Origin: Pseudarthrobacter sp. L1SW
GTDB lineage: Bacteria; Actinomycetota; Actinomycetes; Actinomycetales; Micrococcaceae
Direction of reading: 5' to 3'
Assembly (NCBI RefSeq): GCF_020809045.1
Contig: NZ_CP078079.1
Coordinates: 434,001-498,000, forward strand
DNA length: 64,000 nt
Made by a program: the position numbers and the translations under genes
Notes under the pieces: model-generated
What the model was told of the DNA's origin: nothing
The model's database searches: none
What the model saw: the letters and a program-made list of their open reading frames with translations, nothing else
Part shown: one piece after another, positions 16,850-25,099 of the stretch
Layout: every line of letters starts with the position of its first letter
Position numbering within the stretch: the first letter of the stretch is position 1

Positions 16850-17652
16850 GCGATCACCACGTCAACGCCGGCTTCTGCCAGGGCTGCTGCCAGCTCCGGG
16901 CCGGGTTCGCTGTCTGTAATCAAGGTGTCCAGATCTTTCAGGGAGGCGAACTGGACCAGGGTTTCCGTGTCCAGCTTGGAGGAGTCGGCCAGCACCACAA
17001 TGCGGCGGGCCGAGTGGACGAAAGCTGCCTTGACGGCGGCTTCCTCGGGATCGGGCGTGCTCAGCCCAAAGCTTGCATGGATTCCGTTGGTGCCGATGAA
17101 GGCAATGTCCGGCCGCAGTTTGCCGGCGGCCTCCACGGTTGCCTGGCCCACGGCAACCTGGGTGATCCCGCGCACCCGGCCGCCCAGGACCTCGAGGGCG
17201 ATCCCTGGAGCGCTGGAGAGTTTGCCGGCGATGGGAACGGCGTGGGTGATGGCCACCAGTTCGGCCCGTGGTTCCGCTGGGTCGGACGGTTCGACGGCGG
17301 CGCGGCGCGACAGCATGTCCGCCAGGACTTCCGTGGTGGTGCCGCCGTCGATCAGGACGCTGCCGGCGGAGTTGCGCGGAATGAGTGCCAGGGCCGCCTC
17401 TGCGATCCGGATCTTCTCGTCAGGCCGCTGGATGGCGCGCTCAGTGACGCTTTCCTCAGTGGTGCTGAAGCGGTCTGCTGCAACAGCCCCGCCGTGGACG
17501 CGGCGGACGGTGCCGGCGTTCTCGAGGGTAGCGAGGTCCCGGCGGACGGTTTCGGTGGTGATCCGGAAGCGCTCGGCCAGGAGGGTCACGCTGACCCGGC
17601 CGCTGCCGGCAACAAGCTCGGCAATCTTTTGCTGGCGCTCCTCGGCGAACAC
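16846..17652 (-). CDS. fruR: DeoR-family transcriptional regulator of the fructose operon
   Basis: A 268-residue DeoR/GlpR-type repressor. The N-terminal winged helix-turn-helix includes VSVTLLAERFRITTETVRRD and RVHGGAV. The C-terminal phosphosugar-sensor domain includes LIDGGTTTEVLADML and FIGTNGI. It probably responds to fructose-1-phosphate or fructose-1,6-bisphosphate. The GTG at 17652 gives the usual FAEERQ start and has GGAGGG 3-5 nt upstream, a rather short spacing. The open frame continues upstream into the promoter without homology and is not used. It is first in the operon, so it likely autoregulates. Confidence 0.9.
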   Translation of the reverse strand: MFAEERQQKIAELVAGSGRVSVTLLAERFRITTETVRRDLATLENAGTVRRVHGGAVAADRFSTTEESVTERAIQRPDEKIRIAEAALALIPRNSAGSVLIDGGTTTEVLADMLSRRAAVEPSDPAEPRAELVAITHAVPIAGKLSSAPGIALEVLGGRVRGITQVAVGQATVEAAGKLRPDIAFIGTNGIHASFGLSTPDPEEAAVKAAFVHSARRIVVLADSSKLDTETLVQFASLKDLDTLITDSEPGPELAAALAEAGVDVVIA

Positions 17653-17744
17653 GTACCCTCCGTTGCGTAGGTCTGCTGGTGCTGTGGATCGTTCGGTGGA
17701 CGCCGTTGCTGAGTGACTGGCATCACATGATGTTGAGTTACTTG

Positions 17745-17774
17745 ACTTTATCTTTGCTTGTGTTGGTTTGTCAA
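17745..17774 (-). promoter_or_regulatory. Candidate promoter of the fruRKA-ptsH operon
   Basis: On the minus strand TTGACA (17769-17774) and TAAAGT (17745-17750) are separated by 18 bp, about 95 bp before the fruR start. The spacer and flank are AT-rich with repeated CAA/AAG triplets, and an imperfect palindrome around 17731-17742 (CATCACATGATG) lies just downstream. These are possible FruR contacts. Confidence 0.55.
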
Positions 17775-17826
17775 TGGAAACCCACATGAAACAAAATCCC
17801 ACGGGGCGGGCGTCCCGTGACCGTTC

Positions 17827-17891
17827 GGAGTTTTTGGCCAGATAAGCCGACTTTTCGGCGCGGGGAGCCCTGCATATCTGCCCAAAACTCC
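17827..17891. repeat. Imperfect palindrome related to the one at 55433-55487
   Basis: The left arm 17827-17844 and right arm 17867-17891 are imperfect reverse complements. Both resemble the arm sequence AGTTTTTGTCCAGATATG of the perfect palindrome at 55433-55487. It lies between the fru promoter and a terminator, with no gene. Confidence 0.6.
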
Positions 17892-17906
17892 CGGCTGGGG
17901 AAAGCG

Positions 17907-17943
17907 AAAAGCCGGGCCAGACCACGAATGGTCTGGCCCGGCT
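17907..17943 (-). terminator. Rho-independent terminator
   Basis: A perfect 15-bp stem (AGCCGGGCCAGACCA and its complement) with a 4-nt loop is followed on the minus strand by TTTT. It lies 50 bp after the DUF6458 gene stop. Confidence 0.85.
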
Positions 17944-17993
17944 CCTCGGGTCAATGCCTTGTCCTGCACTGCAGCAGGGTGGACTTTGTAGTG

Positions 17994-18251
17994 CTACAGC
18001 CCGCCGTCGCGGCTTTCGTTCCGGGTGATGCGTTCCCCGGTGTTGGGATCAACCACGGACCGCGTCTCGCTGACCCGCCTGCTGCGGCCGGGGGAGGCGA
18101 GGATGAGGGAGGCGATAAGTCCAATGACGCCGACTGCCATGAGGATGTAGCCGATGAGCACCTGGTCAACGAAGGGGATGAGGCCCGGAGCGACCGCCCA
18201 GGCGAGGATGGCGCCGAGTGCGATGAGGAAAATGGAGGATCCGATTCTCAT
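17994..18251 (-). CDS. DUF6458-like small two-helix membrane protein
   Basis: An 85-residue protein starting MRIGSSIFLIALGAIL. It has two hydrophobic helices (about residues 5-25 and 31-52) followed by a short, charged cytoplasmic tail containing VVDPNTGERI. This matches the actinobacterial DUF6458 family; function is unknown. The ATG at 18251 has AAGGAG 6 nt upstream; an in-frame ATG 21 bp earlier is worse placed. The motif ACAGCATGCTTA lies 55 bp before the start and resembles the palindrome upstream of Dps and the sigma factor, hinting at stress control. Confidence 0.75.
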   Translation of the reverse strand: MRIGSSIFLIALGAILAWAVAPGLIPFVDQVLIGYILMAVGVIGLIASLILASPGRSRRVSETRSVVDPNTGERITRNESRDGGL

Positions 18252-18305
18252 GAGTTGCTCCTTGTTAATCACGGATGGGCGTCTTCTTAGCCCGCGGACG
18301 ATTGG

Positions 18306-18317
18306 TAAGCATGCTGT
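18306..18317 (-). promoter_or_regulatory. TAAGC palindrome upstream of DUF6458 gene
   Basis: TAAGCATGCTGT on the plus strand, two end mismatches from TAAGCATGCTTA. It is centred about 60 bp before the start at 18251, the same distance as in the other copies. Confidence 0.5.
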
Positions 18318-18482
18318 CCGTTAAGCGTCACGCTACAGCCCGAAGTAGCGGTATTCAATGGTGGGCGCCGGCACGTAACCCATTCGTTGTGGTGTGGCGC
18401 CTGTGAAGAAAGGGGCTTGTGAGCCCGGGGTGGTGTGGTTGGCGGACCGGCACGGCTGGGGCGGCGGGCTGCGCAGGATGGC

Positions 18483-18488
18483 TAGGCT
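18483..18488 (+). promoter_or_regulatory. Candidate -10 box for leaderless esterase transcript
   Basis: TAGGCT sits exactly 6 nt before the ATG at 18495, and no Shine-Dalgarno is present. Confidence 0.55.
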
Positions 18489-18494
18489 GATCCG

Positions 18495-19139
18495 ATGGAA
18501 ACAGTTGTGTGGTCTAAACCTGAAGGTGAGCGGGCGGGCACCCCGCTGCTTGTGATGATGCACGGCTACGGCACCGATGAGTCCCGCATGGTCCGCCTTT
18601 TTGAATACCTGCCGTCCGAGTTCACGTGCGCGGCAGTGCGCGCGCCGGTGGCCATTGGTGACCACTGGGGATGGTTCCTGCTGGACTACTTCCTGGCCAA
18701 CGACTTCGCGGACGTCATTAAGGCCTCGAGCGCCGTCCAGGCCTGGATCAACAGCGTTAAGGGCCAGCACAGCAGCGTGAGCCTGCTCGGCTACTCGCAG
18801 GGCATGGCAATGGCGAGCACCCTGCTGCGCCTGCATCCCAAGGACTATGTGGCGGTTGTGGGCCTTTCCGGTTTTGTGCTCCAGAATGAGCTGCTGTCCC
18901 TCACGGAATCCTTCGACACCAAGCCGCCCTTTTTTTGGGGAAGGGACAAGGCGGACCTGGTCATCAACGAGGACGCGATCGCCTACACGGAGGAATGGCT
19001 CCAGCAGAACACGCTCCTCACCGCCAGGACCTACCCCGGCATGGGCCATGCAATGTCAAAGACGGAAATGGTGGACGTCAGCGTCTTCCTGCGCCACTAT
19101 GTGCTCCGTCCGGACGGGACCACAAAAATCCAAGCCTGA
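18495..19139 (+). CDS. Alpha/beta hydrolase (carboxylesterase/phospholipase type)
   Basis: A 214-residue serine hydrolase of the acyl-protein thioesterase/carboxylesterase family. The oxyanion-loop motif MMHGYGTDE is at about residues 21-29, the nucleophile elbow LGYSQGMAM is near residue 97, and the terminal catalytic His is in PGMGHAMS near residue 182. The acid is probably the Asp in the stretch GRDKADLVI (about residues 150-158). It acts on short acyl esters, with the substrate unknown. No signal peptide is seen, so it is cytoplasmic. A TAGGCT box 6 nt before the ATG suggests a leaderless mRNA. It is a single gene. Confidence 0.83.
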   Translation: METVVWSKPEGERAGTPLLVMMHGYGTDESRMVRLFEYLPSEFTCAAVRAPVAIGDHWGWFLLDYFLANDFADVIKASSAVQAWINSVKGQHSSVSLLGYSQGMAMASTLLRLHPKDYVAVVGLSGFVLQNELLSLTESFDTKPPFFWGRDKADLVINEDAIAYTEEWLQQNTLLTARTYPGMGHAMSKTEMVDVSVFLRHYVLRPDGTTKIQA

Positions 19140-19536
19140 CGGTCCCGGATGCTGAGACGTGCCTCACGTCAGGTTCCGCTAGAAAAAACAGTTGCCAGCT
19201 AAATTTGTAAGCGCTTACACTCTTCTTCGGCCGCTATCGCGGCCCTGAGCTGGGCGGACAAGGAGATCAGCGCGGTGCCGAGGGTTTACTGCAGCCGGAT
19301 ACTGTCCCACGTCCTGCATCCGGCCTGCGCCTTTGGAGGTGCCGCCGGCTTGTCCGACGCCGGGCTCCGTGTCCATGATGGTAGGGATACAACGATCAGC
19401 GAGGCCAGGGCCGCCGCGCTCCCTTCGCGGACCGCCGCCTCCCCTGGCCGCCGATCATCCGGGCATCGATGCCTCCCCACTCCAAGCATCCAGCCTTCAA
19501 GGCTGCCCGCCGTCCTGGAAGGACAACGCACCGCTG
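19140..19536. other. Promoter and long leader of the pgmB-like/GH65 module
   Basis: This gap of about 397 bp holds a perfect LacI-type operator (19206-19219) and then about 317 bp of leader before the ATG at 19537. A frame is open from 19333 into the gene but its Pro/Arg-rich translation lacks homology and a ribosome site. No riboswitch class is recognised. Confidence 0.45.
19206..19219. promoter_or_regulatory. LacI/GalR-family operator
   Basis: TGTAAGCGCTTACA is a perfect 14-bp palindrome with the central CG typical of LacI-family operators. It lies upstream of the disaccharide phosphorylase module, so a maltose- or glucobiose-responsive LacI regulator encoded elsewhere is expected. Confidence 0.75.
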
Positions 19537-20289
19537 ATGAATGAAAATACCGCAGCAGACCACGCAACGGCCGAGGTGTCCGCCTGGGCCGATGCCTCTG
19601 CCATCCTCTTCGACCTGGACGGCGTGCTGACACCCACGGCAACCGTCCATGAGCAGGCATGGCAGGAACTGTTCGAGGACTACCTGGCGGCTCAGCCGCA
19701 GGTGCCCGGATACAGCGAGAGCGACTACTTCGACCACATCGACGGCAAGCCGCGCTTCGACGGCGTCCGGGATTTCCTGGCCTCGCGGGGGATTAAGCTC
19801 CCCGAGGGCCCCACTGATGACGACCCCGCCAACACCACCGTGCAGGGCCTGGGCAACCGGAAGAACCGGATTTTCAACGACATCGTGAGCGCCGGAGTGG
19901 AGCCCTTCACCGGCTCGGTGCGTTTCCTCGAAGCCGCGCTTGAACGCGGGCTGAAGGTCGCCGTCGTCTCTTCCTCCCGGAACGCCCCGGCCGTCCTTGC
20001 GGCGGCCGGGCTCAGCGAGCGCTTCCCGGTGGTGGTGGACGGTGTGGTCGCGGCAAGCGAAGGCCTGCCGGGCAAGCCCAGCCCCGCCACCTATGAGTAT
20101 GCCGCCCGCCTGCTGGGCCTTCCCAGCGGGGAATGCGTGGTGGTGGAGGACGCGGTGTCCGGTGTCCAGGCCGGCGACGCCGGATCGTTCTATTCGGTCA
20201 TCGGCGTGGACCGCGGCGCCGGGCGGCAGGCGCTGCTCGACGCCGGAGCCACCCTGGTGGTCAATGACCTCGAGGAACTTCTTCCCTAA
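19537..20289 (+). CDS. HAD-superfamily hydrolase, beta-phosphoglucomutase-like
   Basis: A 250-residue HAD phosphatase/mutase. Motif I is LFDLDGVLTPTATVHE (Asp nucleophile and acid), the helical cap has residues 40-110, motif II is VVSSSRNAP, Lys is in GKPSPATYEYA, and motif IV is VVEDAVSGVQAG. Next to a GH65 phosphorylase the expected role is conversion of beta-glucose-1-phosphate to glucose-6-phosphate. The cap region has extra residues compared with Lactococcus PgmB. The start at 19537 gives a normal N-terminus; GGAAGGA lies about 13 nt upstream, somewhat far. It is the first gene of a two-gene unit, with 134 bp before GH65. Confidence 0.85.
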   Translation: MNENTAADHATAEVSAWADASAILFDLDGVLTPTATVHEQAWQELFEDYLAAQPQVPGYSESDYFDHIDGKPRFDGVRDFLASRGIKLPEGPTDDDPANTTVQGLGNRKNRIFNDIVSAGVEPFTGSVRFLEAALERGLKVAVVSSSRNAPAVLAAAGLSERFPVVVDGVVAASEGLPGKPSPATYEYAARLLGLPSGECVVVEDAVSGVQAGDAGSFYSVIGVDRGAGRQALLDAGATLVVNDLEELLP

Positions 20290-20423
20290 AGAAGGCAGCC
20301 TTCCCCGAGGCCGCCCGCTGCTACCCCCGGCAGCTCCCATCAGTACCAGTTACCCCCCCCGAAAAGTATCCCCAGGCCGGCAGCAAACCGGTTGCCCGGC
20401 CAAACGCCAAAGGACCCAACACC

Positions 20424-22778
20424 ATGGCCCTGATCTCAGCGGACCGCGAAAGATTCCCCAACTCCCCCTGGCAGCTCGTGGAAACCCGCCACGAACAGGG
20501 CAATGAAGGGACGCTGGAAACCCTCTTTGCCCTGGGCAACGGACATTTGGGGATCCGTGGCGCCCACTGGGCCTCCGCCGACTCCGATCTGCCGGGCAGC
20601 TTCATCAACGGGCTGCACGAAATCTGGGACATCAAGCACGCGGAAAACGCCTTCGGGTTTGCCCGGACCGGCCAGCGAATCCTCTACATTCCTGATGCCA
20701 ACAACTTCACGGTGGTCATCGACGGCGAGTCCCTCAGCCTCGCCGAGTCCGAGGTGCTGGATTACCGGCGCTCCGTGGACTTCTCCACCGGGGTGTACGA
20801 ATGCCGCGTCACCTGGCAGTGCCGCTCCGGTGCCGTCGTCACCACCACTGAACGCCGGGCTGTAGGTTTCGCCTCCCGCGGAGCCCTCGGCATCTCCCTG
20901 GACGTGGTGACGGACCGCGAGGTTTCCGTGGACGTCACCTCCTCGGTGATCAACCGCCAGGACCAGCCCGTAGAGGACCACTCCGCCCACGATCCCCGCC
21001 GGGCCGGCCGCCACGCCGGACGCGTGCTGCTGCCCCTGCGCCTTGACGGCGGCGACGGATCGCTCCGCCTGGCCTGGGAGGCCGCTGAATCCAAGCAGCG
21101 GGTGGGCGTTGCGGTGGATCACTGGACCTCCGCAGGGCACCAGCCGTTCGACACGCTGGTTGACCAGGATGACAGCAGCGTCCGTTACGTCCTGGCTGTC
21201 AGCCCGGGCGAGCCGTTCCGCCTCGAAAAGAGCGTCAGCTATGCGGCTGGCCGGGCCATCCAGGACCCCTCGGTGGACCCCGCCGCGGCCGCAGAGGAAG
21301 GCCTCCGCCCGGTGGGTGACATCTTTGCCGAGAGCGAAGCGCACTACCGCGACTACTGGGCCACCTCGGACATCGTGGTCGACAGCCAGTCCGTGCTGCA
21401 GCAGGCCATCCGCTGGAACCTGTTCCAGCTTGCCCAGGCCACGGCCCGGGCGGACGTGGCCGGTATCCCCGCCAAGGGCGTGACGGGTTCCGGCTATGAA
21501 GGCCACTATTTCTGGGACCAGGAGGTCTACCTCCTGCCATACCTGACGTACACCAACCCCGACGGCGCCCGGCAGGTCCTCGAATTCCGCCACGGCATGC
21601 TCCCCGAAGCCAAGATCCGGGCCAAGGAACTGAGCGTTGACGGCGCCCTGTTCCCGTGGCGCACCATCAACGGGCTCGAGGCGAGCGCATACTATGCCGC
21701 AGGCACGGCGCAGTTCCACATCGCCGCTGCCATCGCCTTTGCCGCCAACCGGTACGTCTGGGCCACCGGGGACACCGCCTTCCGCGACGGGATGGGCGCC
21801 GAGCTGCTCATTGAAACGGCGCGGATGTGGATCTCGCTGGGCTTCTTCGGCAAGGACGGGCTCTTCCACATCCACGGCGTCACCGGCCCGGACGAGTACA
21901 CCGCCGTGGTCAACGACAACCTCTACACCAACGTGATGGCCCGCTTTAACCTGCGTGCCGCCGCGGCCCTGGAGCATGCGGGCATCACCCACGAAGAGCG
22001 GCAGCTGTGGGAGGCGGCCGCGAACCGGATGCAGCTTCCGTTCGACGAGCGGATGCAGGTGCACTCGCAGGACAACGACTTCATGCACCTCGAACCCTGG
22101 GACTGGACCACGCCCCGGTCCAAGTACCCCCTGCTCCTGCATTTCCACCCGCTGGTGATCTACCGCCACCAGGTCCTGAAGCAGGCAGACACCGTCCTGG
22201 CGATGTTCCTGCAGTGGCAGGACTTCACGCCGGAGGAGAAACAGCGCGCCTTCGACTTCTACGACCCCCTGACAACCGGCGACTCAACGCTGTCGGCCTG
22301 CGTCCAGGGCATCATGGCGGCCGAGGTGGGGTACTCCCGGGAAGCGCTGGACCATTTCACGAACGCCGTGTTCATCGACCTGGATGACACGCACGGCAAC
22401 ACCATCGACGGCGTGCACATCGCCTCCACGGGCGGGGTGTGGAGCTCCCTGGTCTGCGGTTTTGCCGGGTTGCGGGACCAGGGGCCGATCCCGTACTTCG
22501 ACCCGCGGCTGCCGTCGGAATGGGACGGGCTCACCTTCCACCTGAAGATCCAGGGCCGCCTGCTGCTGGTGGAACTCAGGGCCGGGACCATCACGCTGAC
22601 GGTCCGTGACGGCGATGCCTTGGCCGTGGACGTCCGGGGCCAGCTGATCACGGTGGGTGCCGAGCCCGTCCAGGTGGCGCTTGAGCCAGTGCCGGAACCG
22701 GAGCCCACGGTGTTCCCCAGCGGACATCCGACGGCGAGTATCCCGGTGGTGCGTGTCCAGGAGCGCGTGCAGGAGTAG
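20424..22778 (+). CDS. Glycoside hydrolase family 65 disaccharide phosphorylase
   Basis: A 784-residue GH65 enzyme of typical length: N-terminal beta-sandwich (about 1-280), (alpha/alpha)6 barrel (about 330-690) with ALGNGHLGIRG near residue 32 and the catalytic acid Glu491 in HGVTGPDEYTAVV, and a C-terminal beta cap. It phosphorolyses an alpha-linked glucobiose (maltose, trehalose, kojibiose or nigerose) to beta-glucose-1-phosphate plus glucose. The specificity loop cannot be assigned by eye. The neighbouring HAD protein would process the glucose-1-phosphate. The LacI-type operator upstream of the pair suggests sugar induction. A short Pro/Glu-rich tail ends the protein. Confidence 0.92.
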   Translation: MALISADRERFPNSPWQLVETRHEQGNEGTLETLFALGNGHLGIRGAHWASADSDLPGSFINGLHEIWDIKHAENAFGFARTGQRILYIPDANNFTVVIDGESLSLAESEVLDYRRSVDFSTGVYECRVTWQCRSGAVVTTTERRAVGFASRGALGISLDVVTDREVSVDVTSSVINRQDQPVEDHSAHDPRRAGRHAGRVLLPLRLDGGDGSLRLAWEAAESKQRVGVAVDHWTSAGHQPFDTLVDQDDSSVRYVLAVSPGEPFRLEKSVSYAAGRAIQDPSVDPAAAAEEGLRPVGDIFAESEAHYRDYWATSDIVVDSQSVLQQAIRWNLFQLAQATARADVAGIPAKGVTGSGYEGHYFWDQEVYLLPYLTYTNPDGARQVLEFRHGMLPEAKIRAKELSVDGALFPWRTINGLEASAYYAAGTAQFHIAAAIAFAANRYVWATGDTAFRDGMGAELLIETARMWISLGFFGKDGLFHIHGVTGPDEYTAVVNDNLYTNVMARFNLRAAAALEHAGITHEERQLWEAAANRMQLPFDERMQVHSQDNDFMHLEPWDWTTPRSKYPLLLHFHPLVIYRHQVLKQADTVLAMFLQWQDFTPEEKQRAFDFYDPLTTGDSTLSACVQGIMAAEVGYSREALDHFTNAVFIDLDDTHGNTIDGVHIASTGGVWSSLVCGFAGLRDQGPIPYFDPRLPSEWDGLTFHLKIQGRLLLVELRAGTITLTVRDGDALAVDVRGQLITVGAEPVQVALEPVPEPEPTVFPSGHPTASIPVVRVQERVQE

Positions 22779-22792
22779 GTGCCGGCGGCCGC

Positions 22793-24118
22793 CTAGTCTC
22801 CTGCCGCCGTCGTACGTTCCGCCTCAGGTGACCTGTCCAGGGGGTGGGCCAGTTCGTCGTCGGGCATGCCGGCGGCGGCCATGGCAATCACTGCCATGAC
22901 GGGGCATACCCCGCCGGCCACCAGGAAGATCAGCCAGAGGGGCAGGACTTCGGCGGCCGGGCCGGCAAGCGCCATGGACACCGGCATCAGCGCGAGCGAA
23001 ACGAAGAAGTCCAGGCTGGACACCCGGCCCAGCAGGTGCGCCGGGACGCGCCGCTGGAGCAGGGTGCCCCAGATGACCATTCCCACGCTGCCGGTGGCGC
23101 CGAAGACAAACAGCGCGGCGGCGATGGCCCAGAAGTTGTCCATGATGCCGACGGCGGCCAGCGGCAGGCTGCCGGCACCCCAGGACACCATCATCACCGT
23201 GAGGTAGCGGCGCGGCAGCCGGAAGGACGCCGTGAACAGCGAGCCGAGCGCGGCGCCAACCCCCATGATGGCCAGGAGGAAGCCGAACATGCGGGAGTCG
23301 CCGGCCAGTTGGTCGCGCACCACGAAGGGCAACAGCACCTCGATGGGCCCGATCAGGAACAGCACGGAGATGCACGCCCAGATGAGGGTCCACAGCAGCC
23401 AAGGCGTCTGGAGCGTGTAGCGGATGCCCTCGCGCAGGTCGTCGATGAAGGATGTCCTGCCGCCCCCGCCTTCAGTGCCCGCCGGCGCGCGGCCGTCCGT
23501 CTCCGCCCCGTTGACGGGCGCCGCCAGGGCGTGCTGGCCCAGGAAGTTCAGGACGATGAATGCCAGCAGGTGGCACACGGCCACCGCCGTAACAGCGTGC
23601 GACGGCGAGAGGGCAGCCACCACCATGCCCGCCACCGCGGGGCCCGCAGCCTGCTGGAGCACGGGCCGCATGGACCCCTCCATCCCGTTCGCGGCCAGCA
23701 GGTCCTGGGCAGGGAGGATGCGGGGCAGGATGGCCGAGTAGGCAGGGAAGAAGAAGGCGGCGCCGACGCCGAGGACAAAGGAGCCTGCCGCGACATGCCA
23801 CAGCTGAAGCAGGCCGGCCATGGCCAGTCCGCTGACCGTGGCTATGACCGCCAGGTTGGCTCCCTCCACCGCAATGATCAGGCGGCGCTGGGGGATCCGG
23901 TCCGCTGCGATGCCGCCGGCCAGGACGAAGGCCACCAGGCCCACGCTGCCCGCGGCCGCCACAAGGGAGAGCTCCAGCGGCCCGCCGCCCAGCTGGATCA
24001 CCTGGTACACCATCGCCACGGCCCACATGCCGGAACCAAAAATCGAGATGGCCAATGCTGCGATGAGCACCCGGTACTCGCGGTGCGCAAAGGGCCGCAG
24101 GGCTTTGGGGGTGGGCAT
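22793..24118 (-). CDS. MFS transporter (EntS/MFS_3-like exporter)
   Basis: A 441-residue protein with about 12 hydrophobic segments. It opens with LRPFAHREYRVLIAALAISIFGSGMW, contains LAGGIAADRIPQRRLI after helix 2, and has a cytoplasmic Gly/Glu-rich loop between the halves. This is the pattern of the MFS_3 exporters that include EntS and many drug or siderophore exporters. Substrate unknown; a link with the siderophore operon 20 kb away is only a guess. The start is fixed by TAGACT 6 nt upstream (leaderless). It converges with GH65, 14 bp apart. Confidence 0.82.
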   Translation of the reverse strand: MPTPKALRPFAHREYRVLIAALAISIFGSGMWAVAMVYQVIQLGGGPLELSLVAAAGSVGLVAFVLAGGIAADRIPQRRLIIAVEGANLAVIATVSGLAMAGLLQLWHVAAGSFVLGVGAAFFFPAYSAILPRILPAQDLLAANGMEGSMRPVLQQAAGPAVAGMVVAALSPSHAVTAVAVCHLLAFIVLNFLGQHALAAPVNGAETDGRAPAGTEGGGGRTSFIDDLREGIRYTLQTPWLLWTLIWACISVLFLIGPIEVLLPFVVRDQLAGDSRMFGFLLAIMGVGAALGSLFTASFRLPRRYLTVMMVSWGAGSLPLAAVGIMDNFWAIAAALFVFGATGSVGMVIWGTLLQRRVPAHLLGRVSSLDFFVSLALMPVSMALAGPAAEVLPLWLIFLVAGGVCPVMAVIAMAAAGMPDDELAHPLDRSPEAERTTAAGD

Positions 24119-24124
24119 AGGGTA

Positions 24125-24130
24125 AGTCTA
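24125..24130 (-). promoter_or_regulatory. Candidate -10 box for leaderless MFS transcript
   Basis: On the minus strand TAGACT ends exactly 6 nt before the ATG at 24118, with no Shine-Dalgarno. Confidence 0.55.
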
Positions 24131-24224
24131 GGCTTTGGACGTATGCCGGGGAGCCGGCCCACTACCCGACAAGGCACCGCAGGTCGCGGCAGGGTGGGGG
24201 TAAGCACCGGCAGTGGCCTAATGT

Positions 24225-24236
24225 TAAGCAACCTTA
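24225..24236 (+). promoter_or_regulatory. TAAGC palindrome upstream of the glycine-rich hypothetical gene
   Basis: TAAGCAACCTTA lies 50 bp before the ATG at 24287 and is followed directly by GTATTA, a possible -10. It belongs to the same motif class as the elements before dps and the sigma factor gene. Confidence 0.5.
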
Positions 24237-24286
24237 GTATTAGGAATTCCGGCATCAGCCCGCCGGCGAGACAAACAGAGGTGACC

Positions 24287-25099
24287 ATGGCCAAGCGCAG
24301 CAACCCCGCAGTACGAATCGCCCAGGAAACCGCCCACAACGCGGTATTCGATGCCGACGGCAAGCCCAAGCCCGGTGTCCACAACATGCTCCTGAAGGCG
24401 GTGGAGATCCAGCGCCCCCTGGTGGTGGCGTACATCCGCCGGCTCCAGAAGAAGCACCCCCGGGCAACCGCAGCGCAGCTGGCTGACATCCTGGAGCGCG
24501 ACTACCTCCGCGCCGTCACCGGCGGAGGCGCGCTGGTGGGCGCAACCGCCGTGGTGCCCGGAGTCGGGACGGTGGCGTCCCTGGGACTGTCCGCCGCCGC
24601 AACCGTGGGGTTCCTTGAAGCGACAGCCCTCTACTCCACTTCCCTTGCGGAGCTGCACGGCATCCGGCTTACCAATCCGGAGAAGGCCAGCACCATGGTG
24701 ATGGCCATCATGCTGGGCGAGGAAGGGACCGCCCTTCTGGGCACACTGAGCGGCCAGGCGGCGGGCAGGGAAGTGAACGCCACCAAGGCGTGGGGCAACG
24801 TCCTTTCCAGGTCCATGCCCGTACCGGGCTTCGGCAGCATCCGAAGCAGGATCCAGAAAGCCTTCCTCAAGAACCTGCTCAAGCGCCAGGGCACTGCGCT
24901 GTTTGGCCGCGCCCTGCCGTTCGGCATAGGTGCCGTGGTGGGCGGAGCCGGTAACCTCATCATGGGGCGCGCCGTGGTGGCCAATGCCAAAGAGGCGTTT
25001 GGCCCCATGCCGGACACCATCCCCGGAGAGCTCACTCCTGCGGCCGCGGCACAGAACAACCAAACGCTGGAAGGCAACACTCTTGGATCTCAACGCTGA
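24287..25099 (+). CDS. Hypothetical protein with glycine-zipper hydrophobic segments
   Basis: A 270-residue protein with no family that I recognise. Residues about 1-75 are charged and helical. About 80-130 is a Gly/Ala/Val-rich hydrophobic block (GGALVGATAVVPGVGTVASL and on) with a G-x-x-x-G spacing, and a second such block lies at about 212-245. This suggests membrane insertion or association. The ATG at 24287 is preceded by AGAGG; a GTG 6 bp upstream is an alternative. The 3' end overlaps the pxpA start by 17 bp. The TAAGC palindrome in its promoter links it to the putative stress set. Confidence 0.7.
   Translation: MAKRSNPAVRIAQETAHNAVFDADGKPKPGVHNMLLKAVEIQRPLVVAYIRRLQKKHPRATAAQLADILERDYLRAVTGGGALVGATAVVPGVGTVASLGLSAAATVGFLEATALYSTSLAELHGIRLTNPEKASTMVMAIMLGEEGTALLGTLSGQAAGREVNATKAWGNVLSRSMPVPGFGSIRSRIQKAFLKNLLKRQGTALFGRALPFGIGAVVGGAGNLIMGRAVVANAKEAFGPMPDTIPGELTPAAAAQNNQTLEGNTLGSQR

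Noticed and set aside
22844..24280. N-terminal extension of the glycine-rich hypothetical gene across the MFS gene
   Set aside because: The extension is antisense to the MFS exporter and His/Gly/Gln-rich; a normal ATG with the TAAGC promoter exists at 24287.
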